Positions 10,631-22,349 of a stretch of 64,000 nucleotides of DNA are shown piece by piece. The stretch's first letter is position 1. The number at the start of each line of letters is the position of its first letter. A program made the translations under genes and the position numbers. Under the pieces are notes generated by a model that was not told the origin of the DNA, made no database searches, and was given only the letters and a program-made list of their open reading frames with translations. This stretch comes from Brachypodium distachyon (Eukaryota; Streptophyta; Magnoliopsida; Poales; Poaceae), in the NCBI RefSeq assembly GCF_000005505.3, contig NC_016133.3, positions 34,620,737 through 34,684,736 on the forward strand. Reading direction: 5' to 3'.

Positions 10631-12669
10631 ATGGCGCGGAGCGTGTCGTGTGTATCGGCGGCGAAGCTAGTGTCGATGACGCGGGGGAACAACAGGCTGG
10701 CCGTCATCGACGTCAGGTAAGACGAGCTCACCCATGCGCCTTTGCCGATTCGGGAGCTCATTGTTATTTTTCTTTGTGTGTTGTGGGGGATTGGATCATT
10801 GGAAGGGATGAGGAGAGGAGCTACCAGGCGCACATCGCGGGGTCGCACCACTTCGCCAGCGGAAGCTTCGCGGCGCGGCTGCCGGAGCTCGTGCGGGCCA
10901 CTAGCGGCAAGGACACCCTCGTCTTCCACTGCGCGCTCAGCCAGGTGAAGATCCCTCACCGCCTCTCATCCCTAGCCCCCAATCTCCCATATGCCTCTCT
11001 GCTCGACTCTTGCGATTCCACGAGAATCTGATCCCCGACACAGCATTGCGCGGTCGCCTCACCCACCGAGCGTAGTTGATTTAACGATTGTCACAGCATG
11101 TGTTCATGTGAGATTATGCTTATGTAATCGATTGTGTCTTGGGAAATCTGGCCCTTGTTGTCTTCTGACCTTCTGTTGATCTGTTCTCCATGCTAGTTGG
11201 ACATTAATTTTGAAGTTCGAACCCTATGACTTTGTTCGTTTGAGCCTATGTTGTACTCCGTACTTGTTTTCGGTCGTCTCAAATGCTACTTGTAAAACCT
11301 TAATTTCAGTTTTTGATATTTCAAGATTGCAATCGAGAATCAGGTCATCAGGCTATGCCCAATTGTTGTTGTGACAACCTGTGTGAATAATCAGTATCTG
11401 TCATAGCTTGTCCAATATTATCTTCAACGATTTGGATAGACATATCTATCGATGGAGCTTTATTTCGATTGGAAAGGATTTCAAATCTTCTACCTGGTGC
11501 CAACCATAAGGTTTTGGATCAAATGTTATCAGGAGGTCTTGTTCTCTCCATCAAATAAAAAGGAGGTCTTCTATCTCCCTTGGATTGGTTGTGCTTTACA
11601 GCATCCTTGTGAGTCCAGTTCGTTCGAAAAATATTCCCCACCTTTTCAATGCAGGAATTTACAGTTAACTCAAGACATTTGGATAAATTAGTTTTTGTTA
11701 CTGATGTTGGAGTGTCTGAATATATGTTTCAGTGGATTTTTTTCTCTTCGCAAGAATCAGTCTGTGAATAATGGCTTAGTTTACCTGTAGGGGGTTGATT
11801 TCTGCTTTGATGTGGTTTTGTATATAGGACATGTGTTTTATGATTCAATCATATGATATTTCACTTACATCCCACTAATTTCTTTTCAAAAATTGCCTAT
11901 AAGAACTACAAAGTTTGGAAAGAAAGTAAAACATTAGATTGAGACCCACACATCACCAAACTTAAGATAACAATGAGCATACTCAAACTATTATCAGGTG
12001 AGCATGGATGAAGCCTGAGCCACCCTAGTCGTGGGAATGCAAAACATGTCTCAGCAGAACTTTTTCTTTTCTTTTGTTGCTTTCTACGGTTAATGCTTTG
12101 CCAAACACCTGGCCAATACCCTGAAATTTCTAGTGTTTCTAACACAAATGGTGTTTAATAATTAACATTGTTCGTCTAGCCACCTCACAACCCAGATTTA
12201 GTGTTAAATTTGGCATTTGTTTACCAAGATTTAGTACCAATGTGCTGTGTCATTTTTGCTTCTGGAACTTACTTTGTTGCATGATATGGTGACTTCCTTT
12301 GATTCTGCAACAGCATTTTATTATCATACTTGTTACATGGTCTGCTAAAGAATAAAACAAAATCAAATCTTTGCATCTGCTGTTCATAGTAATTGTCTAT
12401 TTTCCCTTTCAAAAAAGTAATTCTCTTATTTGTACCCATAACTTTTGCTTATATGCAAGTGTGTTGTTCTTACAAACTGTTCTATCACCACATCTCAGGT
12501 GCGTGGTCCGTCCTGCGCTCGGATGTTCTCGGACTATCTATCAGAGTCCAAGGAAGATTCAGGGATAAAGAACATCATGGTGCTAGAACGTGGGTTCAAT
12601 GGATGGGAGATTTCAGGGCAGCACGTTTGCAACTGCAAGGATGCTCCTTGCAAAGGCACATGCTCTTGA
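10631..12669 (+). CDS. ACR2: ACR2/CDC25-like rhodanese-fold phosphatase / arsenate reductase, 3 exons
   Basis: Exons 10631-10716, 10806-10944 and 12499-12669 join in phase to 396 nt, 131 aa plus TGA; donors are GTAAGA and GTGAAG and both acceptors are AG. The protein is a single rhodanese domain: [21 protein letters not shown], then the active-site loop [14 protein letters not shown] with the HCx5R signature (H70, C71, R77) split across the exon 2/3 junction, and the C-terminal cluster [12 protein letters not shown] (119-130), matching the zinc-binding tail of plant CDC25-like proteins. Rice and Arabidopsis homologues reduce arsenate with glutathione/glutaredoxin and show phosphatase activity in vitro; they lack the N-terminal regulatory region of animal CDC25, as here. 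Length is typical. Intron 2 is 1554 nt and holds no gene that I can see. Confidence 0.92.
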
Positions 12670-13378
12670 GTCTTGATGATTTGGGTCACCCAACTGTTCC
12701 AGCTCTACCCGATTTGGAATGACGAGTTGGTACAGTTTTCGTATATCGCCTCGTTGAGATGATCATACATTACAGTCCCATTAGATTTCGCAATGGCATG
12801 TCTTGGAACAATACATGCGCATATATGTAATACCCTTTTTTTGGAGCTGATATATGTATTCCTACAGTGCACAGTGTACTGGAAAGTTTCCTAAAATATT
12901 TGCATCTTCTCGCTAAACAAATTGTAGATGCACATAGTTGGATGAGATGTGGGTCTACAAAAAGAATCAGTCTGAAATTTTTATTTGTTACTTCTCAAAA
13001 GTCGAAAGGGGACACAAGCAACTCTAACACATTTTCTAATCATTTGGGCTTACTTTGCAGTTGATGAACAGTATTTTACTAAGCTGTTTTTTCCTCGCAA
13101 AAAAAAACTAGTTTTATAGTTTCTAAATCTCTTCTAAAAATAAGCATATTTTCTTTAAAAAAAAGACAGGCAAGATTCTTAAATGTACTTTATGAAATCT
13201 AAAGGGTTTGTTATGTTATGCAAGGCCATCTCCGCGTGACTGTTTCCACTCAATTTTTTGCACAGAAATTCTATTTGCGTCACTTCAACAGCTCGTGCTC
13301 ATGTCTGCCTCGGCATCCACAACAGTAGAGTCTCTCTCCGGTTACCTCGAGTCGGCAATAAGACAATACTCCCTCCGT
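12670..13378. other. 3' flank of ACR2-like gene, no further gene seen
   Basis: Contains the 3' UTR region of the ACR2-like gene, then AT-rich sequence with no family features on either strand. Confidence 0.4.
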
Positions 13379-13417
13379 TCAGAAATAAGTGACGTGAATT
13401 TGTATAATAATTGTCGA
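13379..13417 (+). mobile_element. Stowaway-type terminus (half element)
   Basis: CTCCCTCCGTTCAGAAATAA preceded by TA at 13377-13378 is a typical Stowaway/Tc1-mariner MITE terminus, continuing as GTGACGTGAATTTGTATAA. The opposite inverted terminus is not seen before or after the LINE inserted about 90 bp downstream, so only one end survives. Confidence 0.6.
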
Positions 13418-13506
13418 CTCTCGGCAAAGAATTTGACTCATGATGGAACGCCAGTTTTCTTGTATACGTTATTTCTCTTTTATGCACATAAAAAAAGTTC
13501 TAAATA

Positions 13507-14064
13507 CTGGACCGTATTGCATGGGAAGATACTCACCGCCAACAACCTCGCTATCCGGAACTGGCCCTGCAACCCCATTTGCCAACTCTGCAGGATTCAC
13601 CCCGAGACGGTGTTACACCTCTTCCGGGACTGCACCTTCACTAAGGAGGTTTGGGGCCTCATCCACGACTGGGACGCCACCCCCCACCCCTGCCCCGCTA
13701 CGGTGGCGGACTCGGTTGATGCTCTGTGGGAGGACCTTATCCTTGGCATCCCAAAGAAGGCCAAGCAGGAGCTCAGCAGCAGACTGATATACACCTGGTG
13801 GGTGTATGGAAGGAACGCAACAGGAGGATTTTTCGCGGCGTCGCCATGACGGCTCTTCAGGTGGCTTACTCGGTGTGGGATGAGTATAGTGGTAGGGTGC
13901 GTGCATGTTCGGACGACCCAGGGGACTATGTTCCGGTGTGATTTGGGGGGTTAGCCCCCTGGAGTTTTCTTTTCTTTCTTGTTCGTTTTGGGAAACTCTT
14001 GTGTTTCCCTTTGTACAGTGCTTTTTTTCTAATCGAATGACGGAATCGACCATCTTTTCCTAAA
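13507..14064 (+). mobile_element. 5'-truncated LINE with 16-bp target-site duplication
   Basis: A zf-RVT piece reads LTANNLAIRNWPCNPICQLC, then HPETVLHLFRDCTFTKEVW and later WKERNRRIF in another frame, ending GDYVPV-stop at about 13941. A 3' UTR and a short A tail follow. The element is flanked by direct copies of AAAAAAGTTCTAAATA at 13491-13506 and 14065-14080, the product expected of target-primed insertion. Only about 560 bp arrived, so it is a classic 5'-truncated copy; one frameshift near 13815 shows some decay. Confidence 0.85.
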
Positions 14065-14080
14065 AAAAAAGTTCTAAATA

Positions 14081-14647
14081 AGAGTCAACTAAAAATCGAC
14101 CTTTGCTTATGCCCTTAAGCGCTACCAACAAAAGATAAAGTATTAAAAAATGTGAGGGGAAAAAGCGTAAATATTTATGACAACAACATATCCATTTATC
14201 CTACACAAAAGTTCAATTAAATTTGTGAACACCTGTCGCATGGGGAAAAATACAGGCCTGCAATGCAAGTAAGGAATTCAAATTTCTCGGAGTAGTAACG
14301 TAAGCTGTACAATTCCTAGAAAATTTGTCTCTTTTGCATATTGGATTTTAGTGAGAATTGTCATGGTGTAGCACATACATCTCAGAATTTTGCAAAAGAA
14401 ATTCACAACATTTCAAAGCTTTGCGGTTACTGAATTGCACGATAGCATAGCGCCTAAAAATGTGGGCAGCGCATGACCCATTCGCAACAACAGCCCTTTG
14501 ACCTCGCCGCAGTGGCGCACTGTGCCGTGCGCAGCAAGAAGATCAGCCGCCGACCACCCATCCGGACCCAAAGGCGAGCGCACCGCGCACACACGCCTTT
14601 CCCCCAATTCCTCCCGCCCCGCGCCTTCCAGATCCCTCCACGCCCCC
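14081..14647. other. 5' flank and promoter region of the CcmE gene
   Basis: AT-rich to about 14460, then a GC-rich leader with CT-rich stretches just before the CcmE start codon. No clear TATA box was assigned. Confidence 0.4.
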
Positions 14648-15430
14648 ATGGCCTTCTCGCGTCTCCTCCCCTCCCGCCGCCTCCTCTCCGCCCTCCTCCA
14701 CACCCCGACCCCGACCCCGACCCCCGCCGCGCACGTCACCCGCGCCGCCCCGTTCGCCCCCTTCCTCCAGCCGGCGCGTTTCTTCTCCGCGACGCGGCGG
14801 GGCGCGGCCCCGCGGCAGCGGGCGGCGGACATCGGCGCGCGGGCGCGGCAGCTGCAGAGCCGGCGCCTCTGGACCTACGCGCTCACGTTCGGCTGCGCGG
14901 CCGGGTTCGTGGTCACCGTGCTCGCCACGTTCCAGGACCAGCTCGTCTTCTACCTCACCCCGACCGACGCGCTCGCGCGCTTCGCCAGCGACCCGTCCAA
15001 GACCCGCTGCCGGCTCGGCGGGCTCGTCCTCGAAGGCTCCGTCGCGCACCCCTCTTCCTCCTCCTCCGAGATCGAGTTCGTCGTCACCGACCTCGTGACC
15101 GACGTCCTCGTACGCTACGAGGGCGCGCTCCCGGACCTCTTCCGCGAGGGCCACTCCGTCGTCGTCGAGGGGTTCCTCAAGCCCCTCACCGACGACCTTC
15201 GCGCAGACTGCGCGGGGAGGAAGGTCTCCGATAAGGCCCGGGAGGGCGAGTGCTTCCTGCGCGGCACCGAAGTGCTCGCCAAGCACGACGAGAAGTACAT
15301 GCCCAAGGAGGTCGGCGAGGCCATCGAGCGCAACAAGAAGCAGATCGAGGCCGAGGCGGCTGCCGCGGCAGCTGAGGAGACAGCAACCGCAGCAGCGGTT
15401 GCGGTCGATGGAACCAAGGCAAGCTCGTAA
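14648..15430 (+). CDS. CCME: Mitochondrial cytochrome c maturation protein CcmE (haem chaperone)
   Basis: Intronless, 260 aa plus TAA. The N-terminus is Arg/Ser/Ala-rich without acids (residues 1-60), a mitochondrial presequence, with RFFSATR near the probable processing site. One membrane segment spans about 74-95 (WTYALTFGCAAGFVVTVLAT). A beta-barrel of the CcmE type follows (RLGGLVLEGSV, EFVVTDLVTDVLVRYEGALP, DLFREGHSVVVEGF). The haem-attachment motif HxxxY is present as H213-DEK-Y217 in VLAKHDEKYMP. The C-terminal tail is Ala/Glu-rich. In system I maturation CcmE carries haem covalently on this His in the intermembrane space and passes it to the CcmF/H synthetase. ATG 14648 is chosen because it starts the presequence; upstream in-frame starts lie in the leader. 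Ordinary length for plants. Confidence 0.95.
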   Translation: MAFSRLLPSRRLLSALLHTPTPTPTPAAHVTRAAPFAPFLQPARFFSATRRGAAPRQRAADIGARARQLQSRRLWTYALTFGCAAGFVVTVLATFQDQLVFYLTPTDALARFASDPSKTRCRLGGLVLEGSVAHPSSSSSEIEFVVTDLVTDVLVRYEGALPDLFREGHSVVVEGFLKPLTDDLRADCAGRKVSDKAREGECFLRGTEVLAKHDEKYMPKEVGEAIERNKKQIEAEAAAAAAEETATAAAVAVDGTKASS

Positions 15431-16607
15431 GATCTTGCGTTCTGCTTTACGATTTAGATCTTAAGTGCGTGCGATTGAGGCATAGATAGATTTGATTGTC
15501 CGAATGAGTTGGGGACTCTCTGCAGCATGATTCAATTGAAGCTGTTGTAATTGAAAGTAGTACTTTTGAGCCCTGAAAAAGGGAATTTTGGCTAGGGGAA
15601 TAATGAAAACTGATGAAATGATATTTTGGTAAGAAATTTGGTAACAATTGCAATTATACTTATTATTTTGGTAACAATTGCTATATGTACTGTAGATTTT
15701 TATAATGCAGTTACTGGGTTACTTTGTAGTGAGAACTGAGAACCCATTATGCAGTTTTGTTGGGTTAATGTGAAATTCTAATTGACTGTATGCAAATGTG
15801 CATGTTGGTGCCATCTGGGCCCTTCAAGGGTTAAACTAAAGCTGGTATGTATGCTGCAAGTGAGCCCTACATTCTGGCTTGTGAATTTGCGACAGATTGT
15901 TCAATGGTAGCATTGTGTGTTACTGTACGTATGCTTCAGTATGTGATAGTTGAGCCATATGTTCTTTGTATTAATGATCATGTACCTCATAGTTCATTCG
16001 TAACCTTGAACCACCAGGACCAGTGTAACTGATTGATGAGATCACACAGAAAGCTTACATAGTTACACGGTGTCCATGTCTGTTTATGTTGCACAGCTGA
16101 CCTTTTCATTGTAATTCAGCTTGCTAGGTTTGCGACTGCGTACCTAAAGTATTCAGGGTAAGAAGTGAATCGACTACTTTGTTGTTTTCTGTACTATTGG
16201 GATAACATGAGTAGACTGTATTTTCCAATCCTAATCCTTGCTAGTACTAGAATCAAATTGACCTCTAGATTGTACTTTCCAATGTTCATTTCACCTTATT
16301 CGCATAGTGGACAATTATTTAAGGTTTGGTTTAAAAAGTAATGTTAAGAAGCAGTATTTGACTTGTCTAATCAGGGTTTACCTTGTTCTTGCAAGCATTT
16401 GCTACCAATATGCTGGCAGGAAAGTCAGGGTATCTTGCAAGAATTGCTGAATTGGTACCAATGTACTGGCTGGCAGGAAATGACTTAGTCTAACTCACAT
16501 CTCACCTGATAATGTTATAACGTGTGCTTTATTTTTTGCGCAAATAACAACCTGAATAAAGATCAGAAATATTTGGTCACAGCAATTTCAGCTTTGTTCT
16601 GCAGAAT
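15431..16607. other. CcmE 3' flank, no further gene seen
   Basis: Contains the CcmE 3' UTR region followed by AT-rich sequence. The short open frames (for example 15847-16032) lack any family feature. Confidence 0.4.
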
Positions 16608-16612
16608 ATATT

Positions 16613-16828
16613 TGTTAGAATGAAATTCTTGTCTTTGTTCCATTGAATGAAGATATGTTTATACAAGGGAAAGAGACACCAATACATGCATTGGTGTCCC
16701 AAGTTTTTGCCTTCGCGTCCCAAGTTTTGGAAAATTTGGAACACGAACAGTTACATAACTAACCGTCTAATTAATCATTAATTAACTAATAATTAATCCT
16801 AATTGATCATAAATAATTATTCTCAACA
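16613..16828 (-). repeat. 3' LTR of the Copia element
   Basis: 216 bp; on the element's sense strand it is downstream of pol. It ends in the AT-rich run shared exactly with the other LTR. A purine tract AAGGGGGAG (minus strand, 16829-16837) abuts it and serves as polypurine tract. Confidence 0.92.
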
Positions 16829-17226
16829 CTCCCCCTTGATCAATTTGCTCCGTTGATTTATATAGTCTTGAATCTTCATGGAATGTTGTAACATATAATT
16901 TTCTCCAAAAACCTTGTGGGAAAAATATTGAGGAAATAATAATAATATTGATATGTTATGAAAACTCCTTTTAAAAACCCAATGGGAAAATAAAGGACAA
17001 AATGGTATAACATATTTTGAATATTGTCTCATGATAATTCATATTGAATTATGTGGACAACATATATGTCTTGTATATTGTCTACAAAAACCTCGGTGGG
17101 GAAAATAGAAAATATGACATATAATCTCATGTTAATATTGTCTCATTAAAAATCTTTCATGAGAAATTAGTAAGTAAAACTCATAATAGGAAAAGAGTGC
17201 AATATGATGTTATGTACAGGTTAAAT

Positions 17227-18027
17227 TCAGGTGAATACTCCCCTTGATGTTTGCAAATTTTTAAGTTGTCGCATATCAATCCCATATACACATTTCTGAA
17301 ATGTGGAGTTGGGTAAGGACTTAGTAAACAAATCCACGAGATTATCACATGATTTGGTTTGCAAGATATTTATCTCCCCATTTTGTTGCAAGATAGTTGG
17401 ATAAGATTTGTCCATGTTAAATTTCTCTAAGATTTTCTAGATATATGTAGCTTGGTGAACCAATATTTTCAAAGAAAATTGCTCAAGTTGTAAACCTAAG
17501 CAGAACTTGGTTTTACCCAAATCTTTCATTTCAAATTCCGTCATTAGATGATTACGAGTCTCATCAATATCCTGTTTGTTGCCAATGATGTTTAAATCAT
17601 CAACATATACAGAGATAATGCAAAATCCTATTTTGGATTTCTTGATGAATACACATGGGCAATTATCATTGTTAGAGTAACCCTTTTTAATGAGAAACTC
17701 ACTTAGTCGATTGTACCACATTCTACCCGACTGTTTTAAACCATATAAAGATTTATTCAACTTTACACAGTACATGTTGCGTCTTGCTTTAGTATTCGGA
17801 ATTTGGATTCCATCGGAAAACTTCATGTAAATGTCCGAATCTAATGACCCATAAAGATATGCAGTCACGACGTCCATCAACTGCATAGATATACGATTTT
17901 GAACAGACAATGAGATTAAATATCGGAAAGTAATTCCACTCATAACCGGAGAATATGTTTCATTGATATCAATGCCGGGTCTCTGCGTGAACCCTTGTGC
18001 TACTAGCCTTGCTTTGTATCTCACCAC
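17227..18027 (-). pseudogene. Copia reverse transcriptase with deleted RNase H
   Basis: The RT reads YKARLVAQGFTQRPGIDINE, AYLYGSLDSDIYMKF, LNKSLYGLKQSGRMWYNRLS and the catalytic VYVDDLNII (about 17575-17600). After QATYI there is a stop at about 17437, and the reading then jumps to NLVDLFTKSLPNSTF (about 17290-17335), the end of a Copia RNase H. The RNase H core between them is missing, so an internal deletion has occurred. The stretch 18028-18876, toward integrase, shows only broken pol-linker sequence. Confidence 0.85.
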
Positions 18028-18876
18028 CTCATTGTTTTCGTTCTTTTTCTAGACAAAAACCCATTTGAATTCCACTGGAAAAACATTTGGAGGTGTAGAT
18101 ATTACTTCTGTAAATACTTTCCTTTTATTGAGGAAGGCTATTTCTGCTTGAATTGCATCCTTCTATTTAGGCCAGTCGGAGCGTTTTTCACACTTAGCTA
18201 TGGTCTTTGGATCATGATCATTTAAAAAGTTGTTTGCAATCTTAGTTAAGAAATAAGTGTCGACGAATGTAGTTTTTCTATTATATGTTTCTTCAGTATC
18301 TAAATAATTTGTGGAATTCGTTTACCTTTGGTGACTGTTCGTGATTTCCCGTTGCGGTTAAGTCCAGGTTTTCTGATATCCTAACATCAGTAATTGAATG
18401 CACTATTGAGCTGGGTTGTGGATGTTGGCTATCCACTGGGTGTATATTACCCAATTGATCTCAGTCAATCAAATGTTGACTCACATTTGTTGTTGTTGAA
18501 GGAAGTTCAAAAGGTTTATTCTTCTGTTTTCTTTGCCGCGGTTCCTTCGTTTGTTCCTTTTGTTGCTTGCTGGAAGCTAGATCCTTTTTAGTTGTCGTAC
18601 TTCTGCCCCTCTTCCTTTGAACGGTAGGTGCAGGAGGTTGAGTGGTTTTTATAGGTACCTCCACTCTTTCTGGTACATTCTGTGCAGGATTATAGGATTT
18701 AGTTACACATTTGTAATCAACAAATGCGTCTGGTACATTGTTTGCAATATGTTGCAAATTTATAATTTTCTGAACTTGTTGTTCAATTTTCTTGAGTACG
18801 TGGATCTGAGGCGGAAATGTCTTGGACATTCCAATTGATTTCCTGGCATTCTTGTTTTGGTACTTTAATTCTTCCC

Positions 18877-20280
18877 CTAATGCCGGGAAATGATCCTCAT
18901 TAAAAATACAGTCAGCGTACCGGGCAGTGAATAGATCCCTGTGAGAGGTTCTAGGTACTTGATAATTGACGGTGATTTGTACCCCACATAGATCCCTAAT
19001 TTTCTATGTGGTCCCATTGATGTACGTTGTGGTGGTGAGATCGGTACGTATGTAGCGCAACCGAATTTTCGCAGATGGTAAATACTTGGTGGATTTCCAT
19101 GTACTAATTGAAGGGGAGAAGTAGTATGATATGCAGTTGGTCGCAATTGAATTAAATCAGTGGCATGTATAACCGCATGACCCCAACAAGCTGTTGGTAA
19201 ATTATAATTCTGTAATAAAGGTCTTGCAATAAATTTAATTCTCTTAATAAAAGATTCAGCCAAACCATTTTGTGTGTGGACATATGGGACTGAGTGCTGA
19301 ACTTCGATTCCTAATGCCATGCAATAATCATTGAAGGCGCGTGAGGAGAATTCGGCGGCATTGTCCATTCGAATTGTTTTAATTCGATGCTCTGGATAAT
19401 GAGCTTTTAATTTAATTATTTGGATCATTATCTTTGCGAATGCATGGTTACGTGCGGAAAGTAGACACACATTAGACCATCTTGTAGATGCGTCAATTAA
19501 GATCATGAAATACCTAAATGGTCCAGACAATGGTTGGATAGGGCCACAAATATTACCTTGAATTTGTTCAAGGAACTGGAGTGGTTCCGCTGGTATTTTA
19601 AGATAAGAAGGTCTTAAAATGAGCTTGCCTTGTGCACATGCTGTGCATACAAAATCCTGAGATTCTGTGAATTTTGCTTTATTAAGATTGTGACCAACAG
19701 AATTATTAATAATTTTCCTTATCATCCCTATGCCAGGGTGACCAAGGCGATCATGCCAAGTCTGGAATGTATTGGCATTCTGAAAAATTATTTTATACGC
19801 AACATGGGCTACAGGTTTTATGTATGTATAGTACAATCCAGATGATAAAGAAGGAATTTTTTCAAGAATTTGTTTGCCATATCCTTTACTTTTTGTAAAT
19901 AGGAGAAATTCCTCTTTGTTGTCATCATGTGTTTCAATATGAATCCCGTTTTGACGGATATCCCTATAACTTATTAGAGTACGAGTTGAATCAGGATACA
20001 ATAAAGCGTCCTCGATTACTACTTGTGTACCCATAGGAAGTGTGATGATGGCTTGTCCAGAACCAACAATTAATGTATCACGTCCAGCGATTGTCAAAAT
20101 ATTCCCTTGCGTTTTAGTAAGGGTTTGAAAATATTTTGTTTCCCTAAGTATAGTGTTTGTGGTGGCGCTATCCACAAGGCAAAGTTCTTCGTCCATTTTG
20201 GATTGACTCCCGTAGAAAACTATATATGGAAAAGGAAAAATTTTAATATCATTCTTAATAGATATATAGAATACATACAA
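18877..20280 (-). pseudogene. Copia protease, GAG-pre-integrase and integrase region
   Basis: The open frame carries the protease motif CLVDSATTNTIL (catalytic Asp in D-S-A), the zinc-binding pre-integrase HDRLGHPGIGMIRKI ... CTACAQGKL, and the integrase core. Of the DDE triad, the first Asp is replaced by Asn (IQGNICGPI); the second (IRMDNAAEF) and the Glu (QNGLAESFIKRI) are present. A C-terminal FGCATYVPI and GIYVGY follow. About 1.4 kb stays open, but the Asn substitution should prevent strand transfer. Confidence 0.85.
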
Positions 20281-20466
20281 ATTTATTTATGCATTAAATT
20301 GATAACACAATATCGTAATTTACAATACATATGTCAAATATGTAGGTATCAAAATGCTGATACAATAATGTAATATTATAGTGTAGTGACAACAGTCACT
20401 ATAATTTATTTACAACAATATTTATGAACGTAAATATAGATAATATCTATTTCGGAGATAAATGAA

Positions 20467-21509
20467 CTATTCTAGGTCTCCAAACATATCATTTGAAGTG
20501 AATTCAATGATCATGTTCTCCGTGCTCATTAGATCCTCGGACGATCGGATTGTCGGGTTGTTGCTTGGTTCTTCTTTGATATCATGCGAACAACCGGCTT
20601 TTTTGGAATTGTCGAATTGGAAATTGAAGTGTGATTCAAATCTTGGTCCTTGATGAGCAGGTCGCTGCGTCCTACGGATTGTAGGTACAGATCTACCAAA
20701 TGACGAGGGGTACGGCATTTCTTTGTAATGTGTTTGTAGCACCCACATTTTTGACAAACTTTAGATTTGTCGTATTGTGGTTTGAAATTGCCTTTCCCCT
20801 TTTCCTGTACACGTGACTTGTTTTTCTTGTTGCCCTTTTGCTTGCCTTTGAAGTTGTTTGGTTGATTATTCGATCCATTGAACCTGTTGTTTTTCTGAAA
20901 ATTAGCATGTACTTCAGGCAAAGGTGCAGCGCCTACAGGACGCTGATGATGATTCCTCATTAGAAGTTCATCATGCTTTTCGGCCTGAAGTAAAACATGG
21001 ATAAGATCAGAATATTTAGTAAATTGGCGTGCACGATATTGTTGCTGGAGGATCCTATCGGCCGGAAGCATAGTGGATAAGGTCTTTTCGATCCTTTCCG
21101 CTTCAGAAGGTTCCTTCTCGCAAAATTGCAACTTTGAATAAATTTTATGAACGGCATGATTGAACTCTCCAATGGATTTAAAATCTTGTAGGCGTAGTTG
21201 AGTCCATTCATGTGTGGCTTCAGGCAAAATCACGGCCTTCTGCTGTTCATATCTAGTTTGAAAGGCAAGCCATAATGTGTATGGATCTTCTTACATGAGA
21301 TACTCTAATTTGAGATCAGCATGGATATGGTTCCTTATAGTATATAAGGCACTATATTTGTATAAATCTGTGATTGGCGGTTGTTCCTCTTGAGGAGGTT
21401 GTATGGTAGCTGAAAGACCGCGTGACGCAAGGCTCACTTTTACGTCCATTGCCCAAGTTGGATAGTTGCGACCGTCGAGGGCGAGTTCTTCCAACTCTTT
21501 CCCGGTCAT
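20467..21509 (-). pseudogene. Copia gag (UBN2 type) with zinc knuckle, broken
   Basis: Starts at ATG 21509 (MTGKELEELALDGRNYPTWA). A TAA after LKLEYLM (about 21288) interrupts, and the same frame resumes with EDPYTLWLAF and the UBN2-like WTQLRLQDFKSIGEFNHAVH. The zinc knuckle is CQKCGCYKHITKKC (about 20720-20762), followed by RHLVDLYLQS. A frameshift near 20680 is needed to reach the acidic C-terminus ending DMFGDLE-stop. One nonsense codon and one frameshift make it inactive. Confidence 0.85.
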
Positions 21510-21689
21510 TTTGTCCTACATGGGATTGAAAAACCATGGATTTTGTCAATTACTAGTAAGTAAAGCCGAAATATTGTGGTCATTGTTGTAATTAAATTGC
21601 AAGAAAATGCATGAGATTTAATCAATATTAAATTCATATAGTGTAGACCTCAAATAACACTTTGAAGATAATCGCCGATTTATTGGTGT

Positions 21690-21990
21690 ATATCTCTCAC
21701 CTCTACGCGAAATAATTCGCTACTTTCAATAAGGTGTATGTTCCCACGGAACATTCAACGCCATGTAGCACTTTACCGTTATTGAAAGACTGTAGCACCT
21801 TGTGTTATTTAATATTGGAATAGCACGTTGAAGGTAGTCATTGTGCGTATTCGACACAATGTAGACCTCTCAGCACTACGTGAAATAATTCGCTGCTTTC
21901 AATAAGGTGTATGTTCCCACGGAACATTCAACGCCATATAGCATTTTACCGTTATTGAAAGTCTATCGTACCTTGTGATACGCATATATT
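21690..21990 (-). repeat. Two tandem leader repeats of the Copia element
   Basis: The segment around 21708-21806 recurs at about 21879-21977, roughly 171 bp apart. Both contain GGTGTATGTTCCCACGGAAC, ACATTCAACGCCAT and TTTACCGTTATTGAAAG. They lie in the untranslated leader upstream of gag. Confidence 0.75.
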
Positions 21991-22349
21991 AAACTGAGGT
22001 AGTCACATGGTGATAATTTTTTGCTTATCACTAGTGGAGATTTTTCTTGAATCAAGTCTAATTTGGGCATTTTTGGTGCCATTTTTGGGACTTAATTGTT
22101 GAAACAAAACTCACAAAAATGCAAGAAATAAAGACCTCAATTGCAAGGTGTAAATATCACATGTAATATGGGATGCATATCATACAAACACAATGAACAC
22201 GACAATATTTACATTGACATTTACATAGGAATATGTCTTTAGTAAGAATATATCCTAAAAACCACTGGAATCTAAATAAATATAAGTGCAGGGACCTATA
22301 GGTATGTAAAACAATACTATTAAATAGATACACTAATCGGGCTTTTCTG

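Noticed and set aside
14473..15286. Long frames in other phases and on the minus strand
   Set aside because: Shadows of the GC-rich CcmE coding sequence; Arg/Pro/Gly-rich without motifs.
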